Shown here piece after piece: positions 34,758 through 45,417 of a DNA stretch of 64,000 nt. The notes below the pieces were generated by a model. It ran no database searches. It had not been told where the DNA came from and saw only the letters and a list, made by a program, of their open reading frames with translations. Numbering within the stretch: the stretch's first letter is position 1; the number at the start of each line of letters is the position of its first letter. The position numbers were made by a program, and so were the translations under genes. Origin of the DNA: Nostoc favosum CHAB5714 (lineage in GTDB: Bacteria > Cyanobacteriota > Cyanobacteriia > Cyanobacteriales > Nostocaceae); contig NZ_JAIVFQ010000013.1 of NCBI RefSeq assembly GCF_020829495.1, positions 62,001 to 126,000 of the forward strand. Reading direction: 5' to 3'.

Positions 34758-35939
34758 TCAAGTCTTCGATAGACGTTGGACAGCCTCACCTGCCAACATC
34801 TGATGTGTTTGTTCCAAAACTTGAGGGATTTTATCGGCGTGGGGATTGCGGGCGAGACATTGCCGCAAGTCTAATTCGTCTAGCCGATCAGCTTTGTTAC
34901 CAGGAAACCAATGGCTGGCATTACCAAGCAGGTTGTAACGCATTTTGGCATAGTCTACCAGATCGTAGGCGATCGCTAAATTTCTCAACCACAAAATCAC
35001 CCGAATATTTACCTCACCAGGGGTTTGGTCAAAGGTTGGTAGATTTGTCTGCCAGGATTTTACCCAATCTTCTCCCAAAGTAGCGATCGCTTCTTCTTCC
35101 AACCTTGCTAAAATCGGCGGTAAAATTTCTGATGCCCGATCTACTAATTCTAAAGTTTTCAGGTGTTCATCAAAATCTTCTGGTTTTGCTGCTCCCAAAC
35201 TCAGGGTATGCACCTCTTGATGACTCAGACAAAACAAATCATTAAACACCATTGGACTCAAAGGGGCGCAAAGATTTACTAACTTTTGCGGTGGTTTATA
35301 TAATAAACCTCCTTTATCAGATGGGCTAATAATAAATACCCCCATATCGTGGCATTTAGCTGCTTCAATTGCTGCCCAATTCCATTGATTAATGTAGTAC
35401 CAGTGCAGATTCACGTAATCAAATAGATTGGTATTAATTGTCTGCACAATCATATCTGTTGATCCGTGTGTGGAAAAGCCAATAAATCTAACTTTTCCCT
35501 CTGCTTGCAACTGCTGCGCTACTTCCAAACAGCCACCGGGACGGATGCTGTCATTTAACGACTCAGCATGATTGATGCCATGCAACCCTAAAAGGTCAAC
35601 ATAATCTAGTTGGAGATTTTGCAATGATTGTTCAAATGTCTCGCGGAATTCTTTCGCATCTGCCTTTGGGCTGATTTTGGTCTGAACAATCAACTTTTCG
35701 CGGGGAAACTTGGGCAATATTCTCCCCAATTGCATTTCGGAAGTGCCATAACCACGAGCAGTTTCAATATGATTAATCCCAACATCGAGTGCCCTTCTAA
35801 TAGTCGCTTCCAGATTTGCCTGGTTATCAGCAGGAATTTCATTATTGGGAACATCTTCCCATTTGAACTGATATCTCATGCCACCGCAGGAAAACACTGG
35901 CATCTGTAATTCTGTGCGTCCAAATCGTCTATATAGCAT
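34758..35939 (-). CDS. Aldo/keto reductase
   Basis: A 393-residue NADPH-dependent oxidoreductase of the aldo/keto reductase superfamily. It has LYRRFGRTELQMPVFSCGGM at the start, ALDVGINHIETARGYGTSE (the Asp of the usual D-x-A-x-x-Y motif is replaced by Glu in HIETARGYG), KISPKADAKEFRETFEQSLQ, YVDLLGLHGIN with the catalytic His, and VRFIGFSTHG. The C-terminal 90 residues form an extra helical region, as in the long bacterial subfamily (COG1453-like). The replaced residue may matter for catalysis, or the family may use Glu; substrate unknown. It is upstream of nothing in particular and is separated from the NRPS by 395 bases. Confidence 0.88.
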   Translation of the reverse strand: MLYRRFGRTELQMPVFSCGGMRYQFKWEDVPNNEIPADNQANLEATIRRALDVGINHIETARGYGTSEMQLGRILPKFPREKLIVQTKISPKADAKEFRETFEQSLQNLQLDYVDLLGLHGINHAESLNDSIRPGGCLEVAQQLQAEGKVRFIGFSTHGSTDMIVQTINTNLFDYVNLHWYYINQWNWAAIEAAKCHDMGVFIISPSDKGGLLYKPPQKLVNLCAPLSPMVFNDLFCLSHQEVHTLSLGAAKPEDFDEHLKTLELVDRASEILPPILARLEEEAIATLGEDWVKSWQTNLPTFDQTPGEVNIRVILWLRNLAIAYDLVDYAKMRYNLLGNASHWFPGNKADRLDELDLRQCLARNPHADKIPQVLEQTHQMLAGEAVQRLSKT

Positions 35940-36334
35940 CAGTAAATTGTGGATTGCTTACCAACTTAAAATCTAAAACAACAGCCATTCAAGCCTACAG
36001 TGTCACAATAACTACCTCTGTTCAATCTGTGACACTAGCAGGATTCATCGCATATTAAATTGGTCAGGTCTTTTGGTTATTGGACTGCGACCAGTATTCC
36101 AGTTCCACAAAATAATTATCTCATCCTAGTTAGCACTAGCAAACATTTCTCCATTATTCTCCTAATTAGTGTTTAGGCTAAGACATGACAAAAGCACCCA
36201 GCAGTGCTGAGTTGAGGCTAGAAAAAATCCAAAATCCTTAAGCCTCGTACCCTTTTAGTTTCTTTCAATCCAAAATCAAAAATCAAAAATCAAAAATTGG
36301 TTGACTTCTTTTGCTAAGGTAGCGGGTTGTGAGA
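35940..36334. other. Intergenic region with an AATCAAA heptamer array
   Basis: Contains the promoter of the aldo/keto reductase gene (reading left) and the end of the NRPS gene. AAAATCAAAAATCAAAAATC (36271-36294) is a heptamer array. Nothing else is supported. Confidence 0.5.
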
Positions 36335-39300
36335 TTAATTCTTTGGAGACTGCGCTTGGATTAAGCAATTTCTCAATGTTTCGGCTAACACCTGTACATG
36401 CGGTTCATTAAGTTGGCCAAGGTGAGATCCAGGAACGTAATGGATATCTAATCCTCCAGCAACTACTTTGCCCCAGCCGAATTGAGGATCGTATTGTGTG
36501 CCTATAGCTTCGTCCCGATTTTGATCTTCTGTTCGCAAGAGGATAGCTCGACCAGGGTAAACTGGGAAAATATATTCACTAACGGCTTGAGTGTTAGCAT
36601 CTATAATTTTTAAGTGCTTGTCACTTACAGGTATATCTAGTGCCACTTCCAAGTAACGGTCGTATGTATTCTGGAAATGAGACTTACGCCAATAACTCCA
36701 TCTCACAACCCTTTGCCAAAGGTAGGCTGGCCCTTGTTGAACAATATTATTTAAATGCAAGAAAACTCGCTTGAGAAATGACGCCCGCCAGCTATAACCT
36801 GGACGACAACTATCAAGCATAACTAGAATACCAACTTGTTCACCTTGCTCTTGGAGTTGCCGAGCCATCTCGAAAGCAACTACACCCCCAAAAGAATAAC
36901 CTCCCAGAAAATAAGGGCCATTGGGTTGAAGGGTCTGAATTTCTTGAATGTAATGAGTTGCCATGTCTTCAACCCGTGTATGGAAAGGATGTTTTCCATC
37001 TAACCCTTGTGGTTGTAGTCCGTAGAATGGTTGGTCTGGCCCCAGATGCTGTGCCAATTCACGGAAACACAAGACTTCTCCACCTAGTCCGTGAATACAG
37101 AAAAAAGGTGGCTTGGAACCATTGGGTTGAATTTCTACCAAGGATGACCAAGTAGTTATTGATTCGTCTAAGGTATTTACTAAAGCCTTGTTTGCTGCTA
37201 AATCTTCTTGACAAATTATTTTGGCTAGAGCCTCTACAGTTGCTGACTGGAAGAGAATGGCAAGAGGCAGATTTTTATTAAATGTCTTCTCAATCTGCCA
37301 AAACAGTTTTACTGCTAAGATGGAGTGCCCTCCTAGCTCAAAGAAGTTATCGTTGACGCCAATGGGCTGGACACCTAAAGTTTGTTCCCAAATCTCTGTT
37401 AACTGGCGTTCCACCTCATTGCGGGGAGCAACAAACGTAGCTTCCGACCCTTGCCTTGATGAATCGGGTGCAGGTAAGGCCCAGCGGTCTACCTTGCCGT
37501 TGGGGGTTAGAGGCATGGTGTCTAGCAAGACAAAAGCCGAAGGGAGCATGTACTGTGGGAGCTTTGTCAAGAGGAAGCTCCGTATGTCACTAATTGTGGA
37601 TGCCCAGTCTTGATTCGGGATAATGTAAGCCACTAAACGTTTATCCCCAGGAGCATCTTCACGGGCAATTACTACAGTTTGAAGTACATCTGGGTGTTGG
37701 GCTAACACTGTCTCAATTTCCCCTGGCTCAATGCGTATCCCACGGATCTTAACTTGATGATCTCGGCGACCGAGAATTGCTAGAGAGCCATCTGGACGAT
37801 AGCATCCGCGATCGCCTGTATAATAAAGCCAATCTCGTTCGTCATTCCGATACAGGTTTTTGACAAATCGAGAACGGTTTTCTTCTTGAGCATTTATATA
37901 ACCCAAAGTGCGGAATGGCGTTCGTATAACGATCTCGCCTGGTTCACCTATGCCACACAGTTGGTTATTTGGTGTTAAAACTAGTGCTTGGGTTTCAGGG
38001 AGCGGTAATCCTACTGGCTGTACCCCTGGTGTACACTCAACAGGTATTTTGTAATAACACTTCGCCAAAGTTGTCTCTGTTGGCCCATAGAGATTGACAA
38101 TTTCACCTGATTCGGGAAAAGCATCGCGCCACCGATATACCAGTGTCTCTTTGAGAGGTTCTCCAGCAAATAACAACCAGCGTAAGTTACGTAGATAGAC
38201 TCCTGACGGCACATTAGCTAACCATGATTGCGCCAGCGAGGGAACTGTATGCAGCACAGAAATTTGCTCATGTTCCAAGTAATTCAGAATTTTAGTTGGT
38301 TCTAGGTTATGCCCTTCTTCTGGCAAACACAGGGTTGCACCACTAGTCAAAGGTAAGAAAATATCTCTGAGAACTACATCAAAGGAAAGACCTGTCAATT
38401 GGGCAACCCGGTCTTGCTGACCAATTTCAAATGTTTGCCTCTGCCAGTTGAGAAAATGCGCCATCCCTTTGTGACATCCCAGCACCCCTTTAGGTACGCC
38501 AGTGGTGCCAGAAGTAAAGAAAATATAAGCTGGATCATCGGCAGCGATTTCAGGCAAGTTTATTGCTTTACTGCTATTTTGGGGTGAATTTATCGCTTCT
38601 CCTGTGTCTGGGTTTACACGGATAATAATTAAAGATTTGTATATTTCTTCATATTCTGGATACTGACTATCAATATATAATATATATTTAGCTTTAGCTT
38701 CCTTTAACATGAGCAGGTGGCGTTGGCATAGCCCACCAAAGGTATCGCTGGGAAGTTTTGGATCGAGAGTCAGTAGAACACCGCCACTCAAAAGTACAGC
38801 GTTCATACTCGCAATCAGTGCAAAGCTTCGTGTCCCAAACACGGCTACAACATCTCCTCGTTCCACTCCGTGAGACAACATCACCCGTGCTAAAGCTTGA
38901 GCGCTTTTGCCCAATTCGCCATAGTTCCAAGTGCGAGATCCTTGACGGAGTGCCAAATGTTCTGGGGTACGATTTATCCAAGAGGTAAACATTGTTGTTA
39001 CCAATTCGTACCGAGGTTCTGGCAAAACCGCCCTTGGTTCTGGTAGCAAAGTTCTGGCTCCTGGTGTGACAAGAGAATACAAACTAATCTGGCATTCCGT
39101 TGCAGCAACAATTTGATTCAACAAATGATGGAATTGATGCAGCATTTCCATCATCCGCTCTGAAGTAAACAGATCAGTGTTGTAGACTAAATCAAGTTGG
39201 ATTCCCTGATTTTTTTCTGTTACATACAAGGTTAAGTCGAACTTAGAAGCGGTTTCTAACATCGAAACTGGTTCTATCGCCACCCCAGGTAGTTCCAGTT

Positions 39301-42295
39301 GGATGTCCTTTAAATTGAGCATATTAAACCACACTTGAAACAGTGGGTTACGACTGGTATCTCGCTCTGGTTGTAGTTCTTCTACCAGTTTCTCGAAAGG
39401 CATATCTTGATGGGCATAAGCACCTAATGCCATCTGGCGAACTCGACTTAGCACTGAACGAAAACTAGGATTACCGGAAAAATCAGCCCGTAAAACGACA
39501 GTATTAATAAAAAATCCGATTAACCCTTCAATTTCAGAACGGTTACGTCCAGCAATGGGAGAACCGATGAGAATATCTTCTTGCCCACTGTAGCGGTGCA
39601 GGATTGTCCCAAAGGCTGCCAGCAAGGTCATAAATAGGGTGACACCTTCCTGACGCGAGAGTTCTATCAGCGATGCACTCAGAGTCTGCGGTAGCATGAG
39701 GGATTCGGCCGCCCCCTGGTAAGTTTGCACTGGTAGACGTGGCCGGTCGGTAGGCAATTCCAGTACAGTATTAGCACCTGCTAACTGGGTTTTCCAGTAG
39801 TTTATTTGGCTGGAGAGGACTTCACCCGATAGCCATTGGTGCTGCCAGACAGCAAAATCGGCATACTGAATGGGTAATTTTGCCAGGGGAGAAGGCTTAC
39901 CGCTCAATAAGGCTTCATAAAGGGATGCTAACTGCTGCCAGAGAATACCCATTGACCAACCATCGGATGCGATGTGGTGCATCACTAACAAAAGTATCTG
40001 TTCCTGTTCGTCTATCTGGAGCAAGCTAGCTCGCAGCATTAAGTCAGATTCTAAGTTGAAGGGGCGTTGCGCCTCTTGATTTAGGAGAGATTGTACCTGC
40101 TCTTGGGTTACTTTAATTATCTTGAGTTCAACTGGCCGAGGCTTACGAATAACTTGTATGGGGCTACCATCCGGCGATGTAATAAAGTTTGTTCGCAGTG
40201 CCTCGTGATGAATAACGATCGCATCTAGTGCCTGTTGCAATATACTCGTGTTGAACTCGCCCGTTAAGCGCAGTGCATTGGAGATGATATAAGCTGGGCT
40301 GTTAGGTTCCAACTGCTCCAAAAACCAGACTCGCTGCTGGGCAAAGGATAAAGGGATTGACTCCCGGTTGGCGATGGAGGGAATAGTCTGGTTTTGGGGA
40401 TCATTTTCTTGAATCTGGGTTTGAGCTATCGCTTGAGCTAAACTAGCGATCGTTGGATTCTCAAATAGGATTTGCAACGGCATTTCTATCTGAAAGGCTT
40501 GGCGAACCCTAGACATGACTTGAGTCGCCAGCAGTGAATGGCCTCCCAATTCAAAAAAATTGTTGTGAATGCCTACTTGTTCCAAACGCAAAACTTTTAC
40601 CCAGATGTTAGCTAAGACCTCTTCTGTAGCATTTTGGGGCGGGACAAAGTTAGTTGACAGAAGATCAGATGTATAGGGTGCAGGTAAAGCGTGGCGGTCT
40701 ATTTTGCCATTGGGGTTTAATGGCAGGGTGTCCAAACATACAAAGGAGGCAGGCACCATATATTCAGGCAACCGACCTTGCAAAAAGCGACGCAATTCAA
40801 CCTGACTAGGAATTTGTTCTGAGTTGGCAACAATATATGCTACTAGTTGCTTGTCACCAGGAACATCCTCTCTAGCTATGACTAGAGCCTCTGTCAGTGC
40901 CGGATGTTGACCTAATATCGCTTCAATTTCTCCCAATTCAATTCGGAAGCCACGAATTTTCACTTGGTAGTCAATACGACCAAGGAATTCGATATTATCG
41001 TCTGGTAGAAAACGTGCCAAATCCCCAGTTTTGTAAAGACGTGCCCCAACTTCAGAGCTAAAAGGGTTGAAAATGAACTTCTCTGTGGTTAATTCAGGAC
41101 GGTTAAGATAGCCTCGCGCTAAACCAATCCCGCCAATGTGCAGTTCACCTGATTCACCAACAGGCACAGGCTGCAAATTTTCATCAAGGATGTAAATCTC
41201 TGCATTAGCAATAGGGCGACCAATGGGAGCAATGGTATAACTAGTGCCGCGCTGACAAGTCCAGAAGGTGGCATCAATAGAAGCTTCTGTGGGGCCATAG
41301 CAATTATGGAAAACATTGTCCAAATTCAGTTGGGCAAAGAAGTGGTCTATGAGTTCGCTAGGTAAAGCTTCACCACCGCAGGTAATATGCCTGAGAAATC
41401 GACAATTCTCAATTCCCTTCTCTTCTAGTAAGACACGCAGTATAGAAGGTACTAAGGCCAAGACAGTGATTTGCTGCTCAATAATCACCTTCACAAGGTA
41501 AGCAGTATCTTGCTGTCCACCAGGGCGAGCCAGGATCAATTGCCCCCCGAAGCACAATGGCCAGAATATTTGCCACACTGAGGGGTCGAAACTAAAAGAA
41601 ATAGTCAGTAAAACTTTATCTGCTTGAGTTAATCTAAAGGTTGTTTGCCGCCAGTATAGTTGATTGCAGATACCACGATGGGGGATCATTACACCCTTGG
41701 GTTGTCCTGTAGAACCAGATGTGTAGATTACGTAGATGAGGTTATCAGCCGTCGTTTGATTTACAGGATTTTCTTGATTGTTTTGGGTGTTACCTTGCCA
41801 GTTTGAGTCTAGACAAACCACTTGCGTCTGATGCGGTGGTAGGTTCTTGACCAATTTCTCTTGCGTTAACAACACTGGTGTCTGGGTATCTGATAAGATG
41901 AAGGCTAAACGCTCTGGGGGATATGCCGGATCTAAAGGCACATAAGCGCCTCCAGCTTTGAGAATAGCCAGTATTCCTACGATCATCTCCAAAGAGCGCT
42001 CCAGGCAAATGCCCACAAGTACTTCAGGCCCAACTCCCAAAGTACGTAGGTAGTGCGCTAGTTGATTCGCCCGCTTATTTAACTGCTGATAAGTAAGTTG
42101 TATATCTTCAAATACTACAGCAATTGCATGAGGCGATCGCTCTACTTGCATCTCAAACATCTGATGGATGCACAGATCGTGATCAACTACTTGAGTGTCA
42201 TTACATGCCTCTAGAATTTGAGTGCCGATGATGTGAGTTAAAGTATTTAACGGAATATTTTGCTTATACTCTGGAGTCTGGCTATTTATCTGCAT
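36335..42295 (-). CDS. Two-module nonribosomal peptide synthetase (A-PCP-C-A-PCP-TE)
   Basis: A 1986-residue NRPS. Adenylation domain 1 (about 45-545; YTSGSTGQPKG, YKTGDLARF, NGKID) has no preceding condensation domain, so it loads the starter. PCP1 has FELGGHSLL (Ser587). The condensation domain (about 645-1075) has MHHIASDGW (His773, His774, Asp778). Adenylation domain 2 spans about 1100-1605 (FTSGTTGVPKG, YYTGDRG), PCP2 has FELGGHSIL (Ser1658) and the thioesterase (about 1715-1980) has GGYSFGG (Ser1801) and SHLGQL (His1958). The specificity positions read D-P-W-A-I-C-C-I-D-K and D-V-R-H-L-A-L-L-A-K; I cannot assign substrates. The likely product is a dipeptide or its cyclised or oligomerised form. 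No MbtH, phosphopantetheinyl transferase or exporter gene is adjacent. In adenylation domain 2, FGGLCQRHLL derives from a dispersed repeat. Confidence 0.95.
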   Translation of the reverse strand: MQINSQTPEYKQNIPLNTLTHIIGTQILEACNDTQVVDHDLCIHQMFEMQVERSPHAIAVVFEDIQLTYQQLNKRANQLAHYLRTLGVGPEVLVGICLERSLEMIVGILAILKAGGAYVPLDPAYPPERLAFILSDTQTPVLLTQEKLVKNLPPHQTQVVCLDSNWQGNTQNNQENPVNQTTADNLIYVIYTSGSTGQPKGVMIPHRGICNQLYWRQTTFRLTQADKVLLTISFSFDPSVWQIFWPLCFGGQLILARPGGQQDTAYLVKVIIEQQITVLALVPSILRVLLEEKGIENCRFLRHITCGGEALPSELIDHFFAQLNLDNVFHNCYGPTEASIDATFWTCQRGTSYTIAPIGRPIANAEIYILDENLQPVPVGESGELHIGGIGLARGYLNRPELTTEKFIFNPFSSEVGARLYKTGDLARFLPDDNIEFLGRIDYQVKIRGFRIELGEIEAILGQHPALTEALVIAREDVPGDKQLVAYIVANSEQIPSQVELRRFLQGRLPEYMVPASFVCLDTLPLNPNGKIDRHALPAPYTSDLLSTNFVPPQNATEEVLANIWVKVLRLEQVGIHNNFFELGGHSLLATQVMSRVRQAFQIEMPLQILFENPTIASLAQAIAQTQIQENDPQNQTIPSIANRESIPLSFAQQRVWFLEQLEPNSPAYIISNALRLTGEFNTSILQQALDAIVIHHEALRTNFITSPDGSPIQVIRKPRPVELKIIKVTQEQVQSLLNQEAQRPFNLESDLMLRASLLQIDEQEQILLLVMHHIASDGWSMGILWQQLASLYEALLSGKPSPLAKLPIQYADFAVWQHQWLSGEVLSSQINYWKTQLAGANTVLELPTDRPRLPVQTYQGAAESLMLPQTLSASLIELSRQEGVTLFMTLLAAFGTILHRYSGQEDILIGSPIAGRNRSEIEGLIGFFINTVVLRADFSGNPSFRSVLSRVRQMALGAYAHQDMPFEKLVEELQPERDTSRNPLFQVWFNMLNLKDIQLELPGVAIEPVSMLETASKFDLTLYVTEKNQGIQLDLVYNTDLFTSERMMEMLHQFHHLLNQIVAATECQISLYSLVTPGARTLLPEPRAVLPEPRYELVTTMFTSWINRTPEHLALRQGSRTWNYGELGKSAQALARVMLSHGVERGDVVAVFGTRSFALIASMNAVLLSGGVLLTLDPKLPSDTFGGLCQRHLLMLKEAKAKYILYIDSQYPEYEEIYKSLIIIRVNPDTGEAINSPQNSSKAINLPEIAADDPAYIFFTSGTTGVPKGVLGCHKGMAHFLNWQRQTFEIGQQDRVAQLTGLSFDVVLRDIFLPLTSGATLCLPEEGHNLEPTKILNYLEHEQISVLHTVPSLAQSWLANVPSGVYLRNLRWLLFAGEPLKETLVYRWRDAFPESGEIVNLYGPTETTLAKCYYKIPVECTPGVQPVGLPLPETQALVLTPNNQLCGIGEPGEIVIRTPFRTLGYINAQEENRSRFVKNLYRNDERDWLYYTGDRGCYRPDGSLAILGRRDHQVKIRGIRIEPGEIETVLAQHPDVLQTVVIAREDAPGDKRLVAYIIPNQDWASTISDIRSFLLTKLPQYMLPSAFVLLDTMPLTPNGKVDRWALPAPDSSRQGSEATFVAPRNEVERQLTEIWEQTLGVQPIGVNDNFFELGGHSILAVKLFWQIEKTFNKNLPLAILFQSATVEALAKIICQEDLAANKALVNTLDESITTWSSLVEIQPNGSKPPFFCIHGLGGEVLCFRELAQHLGPDQPFYGLQPQGLDGKHPFHTRVEDMATHYIQEIQTLQPNGPYFLGGYSFGGVVAFEMARQLQEQGEQVGILVMLDSCRPGYSWRASFLKRVFLHLNNIVQQGPAYLWQRVVRWSYWRKSHFQNTYDRYLEVALDIPVSDKHLKIIDANTQAVSEYIFPVYPGRAILLRTEDQNRDEAIGTQYDPQFGWGKVVAGGLDIHYVPGSHLGQLNEPHVQVLAETLRNCLIQAQSPKN
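38714..38734. repeat. Dispersed repeat inside NRPS adenylation domain 2
   Basis: GGTGGCGTTGGCATAGCCCA (plus strand) matches the intergenic repeat at 25677-25697 with one change. It encodes GGLCQRH after the LTLDPKLPSD motif. Confidence 0.75.
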
Positions 42296-43701
42296 TTTTT
42301 ATATATCAACTCCATCAACAAGTACGTTTGTTTTAATTTATTATTTATTGTAAATGTTTTTATACAAATTTTTATGTGAATCTGCACATTAATGAATGCC
42401 CTCAGGATACAAGCCTAGCTTGGCTTAAGGGCAGTCTGGTGCGCGAAATACTTCTGGTTTACAGTACCGAGGCTAATTATATGCATTTTCAAAAATAATT
42501 GATACTTGAAACTCTAGCTACTCGATTTTTTTCTAATATAATAATTCCCAGCTTTTTACAAAACATTTTATTTTTAAACTAAAACTTTAAAATGCATTTA
42601 AATTTAAAAAATTACCTGATTGCATTGTTGAGGTACAGTCAGTGAGAAGGATTTAGTTTCCGAATTTACGTTTACTTTACAAATATTTTTTTGCTTTTTT
42701 GTATAAACATAATATGGTTCAAACACAATCACTGAAAAGACTTTATCTTTTTTTACGAAAATTTGCTGAAGGAAAAAATAATTATTACTGAATCTTCATT
42801 GTGTTTATTCAAATGTAAAAATACTGTAAAGCTAAAAAATTGATTCTCTCTCAGTAGGTAAAAATGTCTATAATGCAGAGATGACAAGGCTCACAGATAT
42901 CAAACAGTGTTGATAAGCTGTTACGCATTTAACTTGTACATTTACCTGATGACTGATGACTGTTGACGGTTGACTGATGACCGATAACCGTCAACCGTCA
43001 ACCGTCAACGATTATAAAGAATGTTTATATAATTTAGATGCATATCAGCTTATTACTTTATGACCAAATTCTCTGGACATGCCCATGAAACTTACTCAAG
43101 CTCAATCACGACAAAAACTTATGTAAAGTTTTGTAACAATAATCAAATTTTTGATGCATTTTGTTCTATCTTATGTGTGTAAGTTTTGTTAATCAGTAAT
43201 TATGCGTAAACAAACAGAGAAGTTTTAAACAAAGCTGAATTAGTCTAGCTAAACATGCTACAGTAATTTCCGAAGGCATATCATCTATATAGAAGTGGAA
43301 ATCTGCAATCAAACTGTAGTAAATCAGTTCAACTGTTACGCACCTTAAACATCTTTCCTAATATTTTTACCTGACCTACTTGATTATTTACGTCAGGGAT
43401 TTTATTCAACTATTAAGTTAACTCACCAAAAAATCCTTTTTTTGGCATCAAAGCTCAAAATTTCCAGGCTAAATTGGATTCTACCCTGCAACAAAAGCTA
43501 AGTATCTGGGTAGTAACCACACTCAAACCGACCCTGGAAGATGCTTTTGATCAAGAATTTAAAGTTAGTGCGAAGAAAATGGTTAATAGTAGGCTACAAA
43601 GTCCAGGTTTTTTTGAAAAAAAATGTGAGATACCCCATTTTTCTTACTTAAATATAAGCTTCCATCAAACAAATTTTAACTACACCAAGTGTTTCTAAAC
43701 T
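42296..43701. other. Long AT-rich intergenic region before the polysaccharide locus
   Basis: About 1.4 kb between the divergent NRPS and sugar transferase genes. The only clear structure is an array of GTTGACG/CGTCAAC heptamers with a palindromic arrangement at 42946-43010. A 74-codon frame at 43474-43698 ends just before the sugar transferase start but has no family likeness. Promoters for both flanking genes must lie here. Confidence 0.5.
42946..43010. repeat. Heptamer array TGACTGA / CGTCAAC
   Basis: TGATGACTGATGACTG, then GTTGACGGTTGACTGATGAC and CCGTCAACCGTCAACCGTCA; the two halves can pair. Related to 33041-33081. Confidence 0.8.
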
Positions 43702-45144
43702 ATGAGTAATCAAAGCATTACAACAAGTAAATTTAATGAAGTGCCTCTAGATTTACGTGCATCTTCATTTGCCAGGGTACGCAAGGGTTCGTGGTGGTTG
43801 AGATTAACAACATTATTTTTAGTAGACTATACTCTTTTATCCTTGGCTTGGGTTTTAGCTGGATATCAGTCTTCTTATGGGCATTTGACTTCGTATATAC
43901 AGAGTCATTATTTGCCGATTTTAATAACTATTGGGATTCAAATAGGCTCATTAGCTATCGAGGGTATTTATCGAGAAGGTCAAAAACGCTATGACTATCT
44001 CAACATTATAAAATCGCTAACTTTTGCTCATGGATTAATACTCCTAGTTTGTCTTTTATATAAGCCAGTTATTGATATTACACGCCCAAGATTAATATTA
44101 TTATCTTGGTTGCTAAGTATATTATTTATTTGTACTGGTAGGTACACTATAAATATTACTTTGGAATATCTGCGAAAACAGAAAAAAATAGTTCGTTCTT
44201 CTGTCTTTATTATTTGCGATCCTCAAGACCATGAGCAAATAACTAGCTTTATAAAAAAAGAAAAACATTATATTGTATCTGGAACAGCTAATGCTAGCTC
44301 ATTAGATAGATATAAACGTCAACAAACATTGAATCAACTTAATGAATTAGGTGTAACAGAAGTTTTTATCTCTTGGGATGCTCTAAAAAATAGAATGTTT
44401 TTATGCTGGTTATTTCAAGCATCTGGCATCCAAGTACATATTTTGCCAATGGAATTAAAACCAATTTATAAAAACATAGAATTTAATAAAATAGGAGGAA
44501 TGCCTTGTTTGAGTTTGGATTGTCCGATAATTACAGGGAAAGATTTTTGGATAAAGCGCAGTTCTGATTTTTTCTTTGCGACTTTATTTGTAATGTTATC
44601 ATTTCCTATTTATATAGCTATAGCTATAGCTATCAAACTGGACTCTCCCGGCACAGTATTTTACAGACAAACCCGCATAGGTTTACATGGGCAACAGTTT
44701 AAAGTATGGAAATTCAGAACGATGAGGTCTGATGCAGAAAAATTACAGAAAGAATTAGAAGCATTAAATGAAACGAAAGATGGGATTATCTTTAAAATTA
44801 AAGACGATCCTCGCATTACCCGTGTTGGAAAATTTCTTCGACGTTACAGTTTAGACGAATTACCTCAACTGTTTAACGTTATCCTTGGAGAAATGAGTAT
44901 AGTAGGACCTCGCCCTTTACCTATTAGAGATGTAGATAAGTTTTCTGAACATCATTTTATTCGCCATGAAGTTCTACCTGGTATTACAGGTCTTTGGCAA
45001 GTCTCAGGTCGCTCGGATATTTTAGATTTTGAGCAAGTGATAAATCTTGATCTTAACTACATCGAAAATTGGTCGCTTCGGTTAGACTTTGAAATTCTCC
45101 TCAAAACAGTTATGGTAGTTTTGAAAAAAGAAGGTGCCTACTAA
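43702..45144 (+). CDS. Polyprenyl-phosphate sugar-1-phosphate transferase (WbaP/CpsE-type)
   Basis: This enzyme starts an exopolysaccharide repeat unit by moving a sugar 1-phosphate from a nucleotide sugar to undecaprenyl phosphate. The 480-residue protein has four N-terminal membrane helices (about 35-140), a cytosolic nucleotide-binding-like part (about 160-260), one re-entrant hydrophobic helix (about 287-312) and the catalytic domain: KLDSPGTVFYRQTRIGLHGQ, FKVWKFRTMRSDAE, DDPRITRVGKFLRRYSLDEL, PQLFNVILGEMSIVGPRPLP and PGITGLWQVSGRS. It is the first gene of the polysaccharide locus and marks a Wzx/Wzy-type pathway. The sugar cannot be named from sequence. Confidence 0.95.
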   Translation: MSNQSITTSKFNEVPLDLRASSFARVRKGSWWLRLTTLFLVDYTLLSLAWVLAGYQSSYGHLTSYIQSHYLPILITIGIQIGSLAIEGIYREGQKRYDYLNIIKSLTFAHGLILLVCLLYKPVIDITRPRLILLSWLLSILFICTGRYTINITLEYLRKQKKIVRSSVFIICDPQDHEQITSFIKKEKHYIVSGTANASSLDRYKRQQTLNQLNELGVTEVFISWDALKNRMFLCWLFQASGIQVHILPMELKPIYKNIEFNKIGGMPCLSLDCPIITGKDFWIKRSSDFFFATLFVMLSFPIYIAIAIAIKLDSPGTVFYRQTRIGLHGQQFKVWKFRTMRSDAEKLQKELEALNETKDGIIFKIKDDPRITRVGKFLRRYSLDELPQLFNVILGEMSIVGPRPLPIRDVDKFSEHHFIRHEVLPGITGLWQVSGRSDILDFEQVINLDLNYIENWSLRLDFEILLKTVMVVLKKEGAY

Positions 45145-45417
45145 GGTCAGAAAAACAAAATCATAGCGAACAGCAATAATTATAGTATTTACATATTGAT
45201 ACAATTATTGCTGTTTTCAGTAGAGTTTTTGTTTCTTACGCATTCAATTTAGATTTTCTACTTTGCTGAGTTATTAACTACCTACTTAAGGGCGATAAAA
45301 GCTTTTGCGTTAACTACTCAAGCTTCTAACGATATATCCGAAAAAAATTCCAGTTATGAGATATATAGGTATTGGCGATTCAAAATGAGCGAATTAAGGT
45401 GAATTAATAATTTAAGA

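Noticed and set aside
43474-43698. 74-codon frame just before the sugar transferase gene
   Set aside because: No recognisable motif and a weak start; likely chance in AT-rich leader DNA, though a short leader peptide cannot be excluded.
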